A stretch of 21,186 nucleotides of DNA from Deltaproteobacteria bacterium UBA6601 (GTDB taxonomy: Bacteria > Myxococcota_A > UBA796 > UBA9615). The translations under genes and the position numbers were made by a program. This document shows, piece by piece, positions 1-7,524 of the stretch. Numbering within the stretch: the stretch's first letter is position 1; each line of letters begins with the position of its first letter. The notes under the pieces were generated by a model. It ran no database searches. It was not told the DNA's origin and was given only the letters and a program-made list of their open reading frames with translations. The stretch lies in contig DJIF01000084.1 of the NCBI GenBank assembly GCA_002433485.1, forward strand, positions 1 to 21,186, written 5' to 3'.

Positions 1-1190
1 GCGGCGGCGATTCGCGCGGCACCCTGCTCAATGCGATCCGGTCGCGTAGCATAAGAGATCCGAACACAGCGCTCTTCGCCAAAAGCCTCTCCGGGGACCA
101 CCGCGACCTTGGCCTCATCCAATAGATACGAAGCAACTTCAAGAGCGCTGGTGAGCACATCTCCTTTAGGAGTGCGGCAACCAAACAGCCCGGCCACGCT
201 GGGAAACAAATAAAAAGCACCCTGAGGAAGTGGGCCCACTTCAATCCCATCCATTGCGCTGAGTGCTGTTGCAAGCAACCTACGGCGACGATCAAGCCCT
301 ACCAGGATCGGCTGAAGGAAGTCACGAGGTGCGGAGATCGCAGCAAGGGCAGCGCGCTGATTCACCTCACACACTCCAGAAGTGGAATGACCCTGAATCT
401 TGGAGCAGGCCCGCACCACCTGTTCGGGAGCTACGATCCAGCCGACCCGCCAGCCGGTCATGGCAAAGGTCTTGGACACCGCATTGACAACGATGGTTCG
501 AGTCGCGGCGTCATCGGAAAGACTGGCCAAGCAGGGATTCTCGGCACCGTCATAGGTGATCGCGTCATAGATCTCATCAGAGATAAGCCACAAGTCATGG
601 TCCTTAGCCAACTGAGCTATGGCCTCTAGACGATGCCGCTCCACCACACAGCCACTCGGGTTGCTCGGACTGTTGACCAGAATCGCACGGGTGCGTGGAC
701 CGATGGCCGTCCGAATTTCATCAATGTCAGGCTGGAAGCCCTGCTCTGGGCGGGTGCGAAGGATTACTGGCTTAGCCTGAGCCAGCTGAAGCTGGGGAGG
801 ATAAGAGACCCAGTACGGTGAAAACAGGATCACCTCGTCACCCGGATCAAAAAGACTCTGAGCGAGATTAAACAGCGCTTGTTTACCGCCCATCGTAATC
901 ATGACCTGGGAGGGGCCCACATCAAGCCCCCAACGGCTGCAATAGAGCTCTGCAATAGCTTCGCGAAGCGCTGGAATACCGGGAACCGGAGTATAGGTGT
1001 GCTTACCATCGTCAATGGCTTTGTGAGCCGCTTCTACGGCTTCAATCGGCGGCACGCCATCGGGCTCACCGGCACTGAGGTCAATGATGTCTAAGCCCTG
1101 CCTGCGGAGCTCAGCAGCCCGCGCCTTGATCGCCAGCGTGGCACTGGGTTGCAGCGCCTCAATTCGGGAGGAGAGCCTCTTTGCAGTCAT
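1..1190 (-). CDS. Class Ib aspartate aminotransferase (partial, 3' end beyond the window)
   Basis: This is a PLP-dependent aminotransferase of fold type I that interconverts aspartate/2-oxoglutarate and oxaloacetate/glutamate in the cytoplasm. I translated the minus strand by hand from the ATG at 1190-1188 and read 396 residues before the edge. Family length is about 385-400, so only a few C-terminal residues are missing. Visible residues are the PLP lysine in SKTFAMTGWRVGW (K240), the ring-binding SDEIYD (D205, Y208), the NPSG loop (N177) and the carboxylate-binding Arg in CVRISY (R377). GGKQALF (K103) is the signature that subgroup Ib enzymes use for the distal carboxylate, which favours aspartate over a neutral amino acid; prephenate could also be used. 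The gene starts 4 bp after coaD and is third in an rsmD-coaD-aminotransferase unit. The left boundary is artificial. Confidence 0.93.
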   Translation of the reverse strand, partial: MTAKRLSSRIEALQPSATLAIKARAAELRRQGLDIIDLSAGEPDGVPPIEAVEAAHKAIDDGKHTYTPVPGIPALREAIAELYCSRWGLDVGPSQVMITMGGKQALFNLAQSLFDPGDEVILFSPYWVSYPPQLQLAQAKPVILRTRPEQGFQPDIDEIRTAIGPRTRAILVNSPSNPSGCVVERHRLEAIAQLAKDHDLWLISDEIYDAITYDGAENPCLASLSDDAATRTIVVNAVSKTFAMTGWRVGWIVAPEQVVRACSKIQGHSTSGVCEVNQRAALAAISAPRDFLQPILVGLDRRRRLLATALSAMDGIEVGPLPQGAFYLFPSVAGLFGCRTPKGDVLTSALEVASYLLDEAKVAVVPGEAFGEERCVRISYATRPDRIEQGAARIAA

Positions 1191-1194
1191 TGGT

Positions 1195-1671
1195 TCAGCG
1201 CTTTCTCTTCATTTCGGTCGCAACAAGTTCAGGCACCAACCCGGTGATGTCCCCACCAAGTGCCGCCACCTCCTTGACCGTACGGGAGGCGATATAAAAG
1301 TACTCTTCATCAGTCATCATGAAGACGGTATCGACCTCGGCAGCCAGGCGACGATTCATCATGGTCATCTGAAACTCGTACTCAAAGTCCTGCACCGCCC
1401 GCAGACCGCGGATCACGGTTCTTGACCCGCGATTGCGCACGTAATCGACCAACAGACCATCAAAGCTCTCCACTTTGACCTGCGGACGATCGATGAAGAT
1501 CCGCTCCATCATCTCGACCCGTTCAGCTACCGTAAACATGGCCTGCTTCTCTGGATGGCGCAGGACCGCAACCACAACCTCATCAAAGACGTCCAGAGCT
1601 CGCTCCACTATGTTCACGTGCCCGAGTGTCATCGGATCAAAACTACCGGGATAGATCGCGCTGCGAGTCAT
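1195..1671 (-). CDS. coaD: Pantetheine-phosphate adenylyltransferase
   Basis: CoaD transfers AMP from ATP to 4'-phosphopantetheine to give dephospho-CoA, the penultimate step of coenzyme A synthesis, in the cytoplasm. The 158-residue protein has the normal family length. It opens with the nucleotidyltransferase P-loop region GSFDPMTLGH (T15-H18, the T/HxGH motif). RGLRAVQDFEYEFQ (residues 88-101) is the CoaD-specific substrate segment, and SRTVKEVAALGGDI near residue 130 matches the C-terminal family motif. The start ATG at 1671-1669 overlaps the rsmD stop codon by 4 bp (ATGA), and a GGAG ribosome-binding sequence lies at 1683-1680 (8-nt spacer) inside rsmD. The rsmD-coaD pairing is a common bacterial arrangement, so this identification is secure. 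Confidence 0.97.
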   Translation of the reverse strand: MTRSAIYPGSFDPMTLGHVNIVERALDVFDEVVVAVLRHPEKQAMFTVAERVEMMERIFIDRPQVKVESFDGLLVDYVRNRGSRTVIRGLRAVQDFEYEFQMTMMNRRLAAEVDTVFMMTDEEYFYIASRTVKEVAALGGDITGLVPELVATEMKRKR

Positions 1672-2249
1672 GGTTGTTTCTCCACTTGTCGATAGATATC
1701 CAGACGGGTCTGACCGTAATTGCGCCGATCAACCGACCGCCAGCTTCCCAGTTCATCAGGAAGCTGCTCACGACCATCGCTCTCTACCACTAGAACGGAG
1801 CCCTGCGCGAGCAACTTCTCCGCAACTGGCGAGATTGCCTCCAGACAACGCTCTGCCAGACCGGTGCCGTAAGGCGGGTCGATAAAGACTAAATCAAACG
1901 GCGCTTGCCGCTCGGCTAGGGAAGTCAGCGCAACCACAGCGTCTCTGCAGACGACCTGAGAAACCGCTAAGCCGTCAAGCAACTGCAGATTGGCTTCGAT
2001 CAGACGAACATGGTCTCGGCAAGAATCGACAAACACAACCTCGCCAGCCCCACGAGACACCGCCTCAACCCCCATTGTTCCGGTACCGGCAAAAAGGTCG
2101 AGAACTCGCTGACCGTCTAAGCGCTGGCCGAGAATTGAGAACAAGGCCTCACGAACCCGCGCAGCGGTAGGTCGGACAGTAGCCCCATGCGGTCGGGCCA
2201 GATGGCGCCCGCGCAACACTCCTCCGGTAACGGCCAGCGGCCTTGCCAT
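1668..2249 (-). CDS. rsmD: 16S rRNA (guanine966-N2)-methyltransferase
   Basis: RsmD methylates N2 of G966 in 16S rRNA using S-adenosylmethionine, acting on the assembled 30S subunit. The 193-residue protein has the family architecture: an N-terminal region with RGRHLARP and RPTAARVREALFSIL (26-40), then the Rossmann SAM-binding motif I DLFAGTGTMGVEAVSRG (51-67), and the catalytic motif IV FIDPPYG (DPPY at 124-127), which marks exocyclic-amine methyltransferases. A GGGGAG ribosome-binding sequence precedes the ATG at 2249 by about 10 nt. It is the first gene of the rsmD-coaD-aminotransferase unit, separated from the upstream membrane-protein operon by 123 bp that carries a promoter candidate. 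The 3' end overlaps coaD by 4 bp. Confidence 0.96.
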   Translation of the reverse strand: MARPLAVTGGVLRGRHLARPHGATVRPTAARVREALFSILGQRLDGQRVLDLFAGTGTMGVEAVSRGAGEVVFVDSCRDHVRLIEANLQLLDGLAVSQVVCRDAVVALTSLAERQAPFDLVFIDPPYGTGLAERCLEAISPVAEKLLAQGSVLVVESDGREQLPDELGSWRSVDRRNYGQTRLDIYRQVEKQP

Positions 2250-2340
2250 GATTGGACTGCTCCCCGCGACGTTGAAACGCTCAAAATGAAGAAGGCCAAG
2301 TCCTGCACCCCGACAAGCCCTAAGCCCCTAGAACCCGGCG

Positions 2341-2349
2341 CTTATACCA
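2341..2349 (-). promoter_or_regulatory. Extended -10 promoter candidate for rsmD-coaD-aminotransferase
   Basis: On the minus strand the sequence reads TGGTATAAG (plus-strand 2349 down to 2341). TATAAG matches the sigma-70 -10 consensus at five of six bases and is preceded by the TGn extension. No good -35 box lies 16-18 bp upstream, as expected when an extended -10 compensates. Transcription would start near 2334, leaving a leader of about 85 nt before the rsmD ATG. It lies in the only intergenic gap longer than 22 bp on this strand. I see no hairpin plus T-run terminator for the upstream operon in 2250-2372. Confidence 0.42.
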
Positions 2350-2372
2350 CGAGCACTCCAGGACAGCGGGCA

Positions 2373-4631
2373 TCATCGCAGACCAAGTCGACGCCGCAGC
2401 ACCCACTCTGCAGAGAGGGTGGCAACCAGGATCAGCAACAACCACCAACGGTCCCAGAGCGGCACAACCCGACGCTGCAGAGCGAGCAGCGAAGTCGCCG
2501 CGCGACGAGCGGTTTCGCGAGGATCGGGGTCGTCGCCCACCAGGACCCTTCCCCCACTCCCTTTGGCCAAGGCCGCAAGCAGTTGGGGGCGCGCCGCAAG
2601 CTCAAGGAGCTCTTCGCTGCGCAGTTCTACCGATGCACGGGCCTCCACCGCTGCGAGCTTGCCTGCATCGGTTGCCAACCAAGCCCGCGCGACCATCACA
2701 CCACTCCCCTCAGCCACTCCGGAGACAGTGACCTGGCCACCACTGTCGGTGCCAACAATCGTGTTCTTCCAGGGTTCTCCGGACAATCCGCCCAGCTCCA
2801 CATGAACTTCGGCGCCGACCCTGGGCGAATAGTCGTCACGAAGTGACCTGACCTGCAGCTGGACCTCATCGCCCAAGCGATAGTTCTCACGGTCGAACAG
2901 CACCTGGAGTTGCTCTTCCTGAGCGTCACGTACCAACCACCGGACTGCACCTCGCCAGAAGCTTGGGTACAGCGCAGCCGACTGCTCCCCCGAAGAACCC
3001 ATGCCCCAGCGCCAGCTGTCGTCGGAGGCAAAAGCCATGCTCCTACCGCGTCCCACGTTGCGCACCGCGGCCAGCAATGGACCTCCCGCGCCAGCAGCTA
3101 ATAGCGGGAGTGCTCCACTCTGAAGGGCGCCGAGCGGATTACGCGTTCCAAGACTCGCGGCACCCTGCCAGCGGTCCTCATGGACAACAAAATCAGGGTG
3201 AACCCGAGCCGCCGGATGACGCCGTCCCGCCTCAGTAAGGTAGGCCTTGAAGTCGCCCTGCAACAGCGCCGCATCCGAGAGCCTGGTCGGCAAGATCGAT
3301 TCAAGGGCACTTCCGGCGTAGTCACCGGCTCCAAAGGAGGTGTCCCCGCCGATCATAAGAAACGCGCCGCCCTCCTGAACATAGGCGGCCAGATTCTCAA
3401 GGAAGCGATCAGGCGGAAGGTGGGTAAAAGAGCCAAACCAGAAGTCCTGAAAGATCACCAGATCAAAGCCTTCAAGGTCCTGACTGAACAACTCATCGTA
3501 AGGGAAAGCAATAAGAGAAAGTCCCCCCGATCGAGCGAGAGGGCCGCCCCGATCGGCATTTCTCAGAATGAAGAAGCTGACCAGATCGATGTTGGGGTCG
3601 GTCTTTAGCAGACGGCGGAGAAACTTTACGTCCCAAGACGGACGAGAGGTCACCTGGAGCACTCGAGTGCGGTCACGAATCACCTTTACGGTCACCTCAG
3701 CAGCGTTGTTCTCGGCTACCGAGTCACCCGGAGGCGCCACCACCTCAGCACGGTAGCTTCGAAAGCCGACCTGGTCGGGCTTCACTTCAAAACTATGAAC
3801 CGTTTCACCCAGCACAGCGCTGAGGTTTCTGCTGGCGACAATCTGGCCGTCCTCACGGAGCACCAACTCAAGGGGCAATCCCTCCAATTCCTCGACCCGG
3901 AGCCGTACTTTGAGCTCAAGGGGGCGGCGCACAAAACCGAACGGAGGGGCCTCCAGCTGAACGAAGACATCCCCTGGCCCTGCTGCGCTACCCAGACTCC
4001 ACACGGACACCGGAAACCCCAATTCAGCAGCGAGTTTCTCGACAGCGACCGACCCTCCGTGTTCCATGGCTCGGGCCATAGGTCCGCGATCCGCGCCATC
4101 AGAAATCAACAGCACGCCTGCTGGCAGCTGCCCGTCGAGCACAGCTGGTAGGGAAAACAAGCCCGTGCCAAGATCGGTAGAGGCACCTGCACTGCTCACC
4201 GGCACCGCACCATCCCAGGGCACCAACTCCCCTTCTCTCAACAAGAAAAAACGCAGCTGGTCATCCCCAGCAAGTTCCTCAAGCTCAATCGCACGCTCCC
4301 GACGCCAGTTCGCCGCTGCCTCGCCACGTGACTGAGGGCCCTGATCGCGAACCCCCATGGAGCGACTATCGTCAACGATCACGGCCAGGCTCTGCTGACG
4401 CGGCTGCCCTTCGCTGTGCACCAGAGCTGGACCGAAGAGCAAAGCTGCAACCAGCAGAAGAGAGGCGCCACGCAAGCTCAGCAGAACTATTTTTCGCGCC
4501 CCTGTAAGCCCGACCAGGGACCTCCAGAACAAGGCATAGGCTACTAACAGAACAGACAGCGCAGCCACCTGGGCCGCACCCCCCAGCAGCGGCTGCCAGC
4601 CAAACTGAGTCTCAAGCAGGGGGGCAGTCAC
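2373..4631 (-). CDS. vWA / glutamine-amidotransferase-like membrane protein
   Basis: This is a membrane-anchored protein of the MoxR/BatA envelope gene set. I start it at the GTG at 4631-4629, whose GTGA overlaps the upstream stop; the open frame extends further upstream only by shadowing the DUF4159 gene. The 752 residues hold two N-terminal membrane helices (about 19-36 and 48-71) joined by a basic loop. A vWA-like domain follows with MIDAS residues D87-S89-S91 (DDSRS), T152-D153 and D178. A GATase-I-like domain sits around 320-455 (VIFQDFW, then GGAFLMIGGDTSFGAGDY), then a beta-rich region, and a C-terminal helix (WWLLLILVATL) ends in RRRLGLR. No nucleophilic Cys is visible in the GATase-like core, so it is probably a binding fold rather than an amidotransferase. 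The basic loop predicts that the large domains face the periplasm. It is the last gene of the operon. Confidence 0.85.
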   Translation of the reverse strand: MTAPLLETQFGWQPLLGGAAQVAALSVLLVAYALFWRSLVGLTGARKIVLLSLRGASLLLVAALLFGPALVHSEGQPRQQSLAVIVDDSRSMGVRDQGPQSRGEAAANWRRERAIELEELAGDDQLRFFLLREGELVPWDGAVPVSSAGASTDLGTGLFSLPAVLDGQLPAGVLLISDGADRGPMARAMEHGGSVAVEKLAAELGFPVSVWSLGSAAGPGDVFVQLEAPPFGFVRRPLELKVRLRVEELEGLPLELVLREDGQIVASRNLSAVLGETVHSFEVKPDQVGFRSYRAEVVAPPGDSVAENNAAEVTVKVIRDRTRVLQVTSRPSWDVKFLRRLLKTDPNIDLVSFFILRNADRGGPLARSGGLSLIAFPYDELFSQDLEGFDLVIFQDFWFGSFTHLPPDRFLENLAAYVQEGGAFLMIGGDTSFGAGDYAGSALESILPTRLSDAALLQGDFKAYLTEAGRRHPAARVHPDFVVHEDRWQGAASLGTRNPLGALQSGALPLLAAGAGGPLLAAVRNVGRGRSMAFASDDSWRWGMGSSGEQSAALYPSFWRGAVRWLVRDAQEEQLQVLFDRENYRLGDEVQLQVRSLRDDYSPRVGAEVHVELGGLSGEPWKNTIVGTDSGGQVTVSGVAEGSGVMVARAWLATDAGKLAAVEARASVELRSEELLELAARPQLLAALAKGSGGRVLVGDDPDPRETARRAATSLLALQRRVVPLWDRWWLLLILVATLSAEWVLRRRLGLR

Positions 4632-5404
4632 CGTGAGTACCCGCCCTGACGCCTCATTCGCTCCAACAACGCACGAACGTGAACGGCATCGCGCTTGTAG
4701 TTCCCGGTCAGGGCGAACAGGACGACATTGATGGCCAGCCTCAAGGCTTGGCCGCGCTGCCGTTCCCGGCCGGGCACTACGTCCAACGCATAGCCACCAC
4801 CTGGCGAGCGCCACAAGGCACCAAAAAGATCATTTCTCGAATATAAAACTGGCGTGATGTCACCCTGCCACACCCCTTCCAGATGGGGGCGAATCATGAC
4901 CCTCCCAGACACGGCTCCAAGCAGGAAAAAAGAGCGATAGACCGCATGGTCCCTGCCGATTGGGACCAGGGGGGAACCTGGTAGAGCTCGCTTAAGATCT
5001 CGTCGAACACAGCGATCAAAGTCTGACGAATCACGGCCTGATGCGTCATCGATAAAGAGAAAGCCGCCATCCCTCAGGAACAACCTGAGGTTGGCTAGTG
5101 CTGCGTCGCTCAAAGGAGCAAAGGCACTGGCCCCAGAAAGCACAACAAAGGGCATTCGAAACAGCCGTGGATCCTCCAACCGGATCGACCCATCGGCCAT
5201 CGTGAGACGCACCGAACTGTTCTCTTCCACATCGTCAAGGAGGCCCTGCAGCACCCCTGGCCGAGGCTCGCTCAAACCATCCACTCTAAGCATCGCTACC
5301 GTCGCTGAAGGCCTACCAGCTCGGGCATCACGGCCCGGAGCAAAAGCCAGTAATGGCAGGGACAGCAACCGACCTACAAAACTGCGTCGTGACAACCAAC
5401 TCAT
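4628..5404 (-). CDS. DUF4159 family protein with Tat signal
   Basis: This 258-residue protein matches DUF4159, which accompanies MoxR/DUF58/BatA genes; its biochemical role is unknown. I take the ATG at 5404, one base after the upstream stop and 5 nt after GGCGGAG, rather than the longer frame from 5425. This start puts a twin-arginine signal at the N-terminus (SRRSFVGRLL, then a hydrophobic stretch and ARAG near 27-30), predicting export of a folded protein. The core has FVVLSG (86-91) followed by a helix and LRLFLRDGGFLFIDDAS (106-122), a GATase-I-like arrangement without a visible nucleophilic Cys at the elbow. A conserved-looking HAVYRSFF segment (153-160) and a YSRNDLFGALW segment (188-198) follow. 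It overlaps the next gene by GTGA. The family assignment is from recognised motifs and context. Confidence 0.85.
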   Translation of the reverse strand: MSWLSRRSFVGRLLSLPLLAFAPGRDARAGRPSATVAMLRVDGLSEPRPGVLQGLLDDVEENSSVRLTMADGSIRLEDPRLFRMPFVVLSGASAFAPLSDAALANLRLFLRDGGFLFIDDASGRDSSDFDRCVRRDLKRALPGSPLVPIGRDHAVYRSFFLLGAVSGRVMIRPHLEGVWQGDITPVLYSRNDLFGALWRSPGGGYALDVVPGRERQRGQALRLAINVVLFALTGNYKRDAVHVRALLERMRRQGGYSR

Positions 5405-5405
5405 G

Positions 5406-7520
5406 TCAACTCCGCCGCAATCCAAGTAGCGACTCGAGCAGCAATAACAGCACGACCACAGCGAGCAGAACAGGCGTCAGGCTGCTCCTGCGAAGGACCT
5501 CCCCGGAATGCCCCTCAGCACCGCCAGAACCATCCCGACCGTGGTAAACCAGACCAGGAACTGCTTCAAACATAGCCCTCGGTGAAAGCTTCGTGAGCTT
5601 TGACTCACGGGCTGGAATACGAACCGCATGAAGGGCTACCAGCTGCTCATCTTCGCCATCGGAGCCCTCCCAGAACAACTGATAGAGCCCAGGCAAGCGC
5701 GTCTGGCCCCAACGCAACACCCCTGCCGCGTCCGCGAGCATCGAATCCAAGGCATGCTCGCGACCATCCGGACCGACCAGCCAGGCCTTACGACTTCGCT
5801 CTGCGGGCATCGACAGGGCAAGCTCCTGGCCAACCTCCACAGCGGCGCTGCCCTCATCGCGAAGGGTTCCACTCAGGCTGCGAGCGACCTGATGCATCAG
5901 CGGCACAAAGATCGAACGGAGCGGCAGGTCAGTCCAGTCATCATCGACACTTGAGGTAAACAGCAGCACCCGCCCTTTGCCCAGCTTGCGCTCCAGCAGC
6001 GCAGGCATGCCGTCGCTATAGCGCAGCAAGACCCGACTGTCGGGCTGCAATCTGGGCTCGGTCGCAATCATCCTGCCAAATCGAGCCTGAGCAAAGACCG
6101 CACTGCCGCCGCTCCGAAAGACCCGAAACTCATCCCTATCCAGAGGCGGCAACGCGAGACCCACAGGGGAGATCTCAAAACTACCTTCGCCCCGCGACTT
6201 GACCTCTGTAAACAACGATGGGAGCAAATCCGAAAAGACCTCGTTGTAATGATCCGGATTCACCCTCCGCCCCACCGATATAAACAGCCCGCCGCCCGCC
6301 CGAACCAGGGCCTCAAGATCTGCTGCAATCGGCCCCGGATCGGTCACATTGCAAAGAAACACCACATCAGCAGCAGCACTATCAAGCTGGTGGATAGCCT
6401 CGGCCCGAACTACCCGGGGCTGAATCTGCGATGGAGCACCACCGCCTGGCTGAAGGGCCTTTTCAACAAACCAGACCTCATCGTCCCGTGGGTGCCCCCC
6501 ACCTTCTCCCGAGATCAAAAGAACGCTGAGTCGTACGTCACCACGCAAGACAAAGGGATGACGATCGTCGACGGCAAGATCGTCGCCATTCAACACCAAT
6601 TCAACGAGTTGATCTCCTGAAGGCAATAGCGGTAGAGAAAAAACACTACGGCCCGCACCGTCCTCCAGCACAAGGTCCTGATGAACCGTCAAGTCCGATC
6701 CCATGCGCAGGCTGATGGGCACCTTGGCGCTGCTGGGCGCAGCAGAATCCACTTCAGCCACGACCCGAACCCCTCGACCGCCAGCACCCGTCAGTTCTAC
6801 CGCTGCGGAGCGCACGAAACGATTCTCGAGATCCGAGCGACCAAAGTCGTAGTAGTGAACGCCAATAGCCGCGGGCCAATCCCGCAGCGGAAGCCCCGGG
6901 AGCTGACTAGCGGTGCCGTCGCTCAGCACAAAGATTGTCGCTGAACCGAGCCCCTGTGCCTGCAACACAGCAAGGGCCCGACGAAGCGCCTGCTCAAGGT
7001 CGGTGGCTCCAGCACCCACCCGGAGCTCAGTGACAGCGCGCCGCAACACACTGAGGTCAGCGGTCATGCCCGGCCCCAGCACTTGAGTCCTATCGTCAAA
7101 GGCAATCACCCCGGCAGGAGTACCTTCACCGACTCCTGCAAGGAGCTTCAAGGCCTCGTCTTGAAGCACCTCAAATACCGGGCGGGCGCCTATGTTCGCG
7201 CTAGCGGAAGCAGACACATCAATCAGGATCAGCGCCGGACGGCTGGGATCAAAGCCGGCAAGACCTGGAACCAAACGCTCAAGACTGGGGCGAGCGAATA
7301 GCATCACCAGAACCACAACCAACAGCAGGCGCAGCAACAACAGCAACCACTGCTCGATGCGACTGCGACGCCTGGATCGCAGCCGTGAGGCACGCAAAAA
7401 GCGCAGACTGGGAAAGGGCTGCTGGCGCAACTGTCGATAGCCAGTCAAATGAGCGATCACTGGCAGCGCAATGAGCAGACCACCAAGCAACATCCAGGGG
7501 CTGGCAAGGGCAAGCGACAT
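5406..7520 (-). CDS. BatA-type vWA membrane protein with GATase-like domain
   Basis: The protein begins with the BatA/aerotolerance N-terminal domain: a membrane helix (about 8-25), then a strongly basic loop containing PFPSLRFLRASRLRSRRR, then a second helix of nearly pure Leu/Val (58-75). A vWA domain follows with a MIDAS-like DVSAS (D101, S103, S105), TDLEQAL (T173-D174) and SDG (D201). Residues about 327-442 form a GATase-I-like region (VVFLCNV, then LVRAGGGLFISVG), and a C-terminal Leu/Val helix anchors the end. The start ATG at 7520 lies 4 bp after the DUF58 stop; the longer frame to 7604 would only overlap DUF58. Length is 704 residues. The basic loop predicts a cytoplasmic turn, so the vWA and GATase-like parts should be periplasmic. 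BatA proteins act with MoxR ATPases; the client here is unknown. Confidence 0.88.
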   Translation of the reverse strand: MSLALASPWMLLGGLLIALPVIAHLTGYRQLRQQPFPSLRFLRASRLRSRRRSRIEQWLLLLLRLLLVVVLVMLFARPSLERLVPGLAGFDPSRPALILIDVSASASANIGARPVFEVLQDEALKLLAGVGEGTPAGVIAFDDRTQVLGPGMTADLSVLRRAVTELRVGAGATDLEQALRRALAVLQAQGLGSATIFVLSDGTASQLPGLPLRDWPAAIGVHYYDFGRSDLENRFVRSAAVELTGAGGRGVRVVAEVDSAAPSSAKVPISLRMGSDLTVHQDLVLEDGAGRSVFSLPLLPSGDQLVELVLNGDDLAVDDRHPFVLRGDVRLSVLLISGEGGGHPRDDEVWFVEKALQPGGGAPSQIQPRVVRAEAIHQLDSAAADVVFLCNVTDPGPIAADLEALVRAGGGLFISVGRRVNPDHYNEVFSDLLPSLFTEVKSRGEGSFEISPVGLALPPLDRDEFRVFRSGGSAVFAQARFGRMIATEPRLQPDSRVLLRYSDGMPALLERKLGKGRVLLFTSSVDDDWTDLPLRSIFVPLMHQVARSLSGTLRDEGSAAVEVGQELALSMPAERSRKAWLVGPDGREHALDSMLADAAGVLRWGQTRLPGLYQLFWEGSDGEDEQLVALHAVRIPARESKLTKLSPRAMFEAVPGLVYHGRDGSGGAEGHSGEVLRRSSLTPVLLAVVVLLLLLESLLGLRRS

Positions 7521-7524
7521 GCGG

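Noticed and set aside
2117..2308. 63-residue minus-strand open frame overlapping the rsmD start
   Set aside because: It reads the rsmD 5' end in another frame, and no family features are visible.
2187..2846. 219-residue plus-strand open frame across the rsmD/vWA gap
   Set aside because: It is rich in Pro/Gln/Arg/Ser, has no recognisable motif, and is antisense to two well-supported genes.
4632..4814. N-terminal extension of the vWA/GATase protein to an ATG at 4814
   Set aside because: The extra 61 residues are Arg/Ser/Pro/Cys-rich, lie opposite-phase inside the DUF4159 gene, and lack the expected membrane helix. The GTG at 4631 gives a GTGA overlap typical of this operon.
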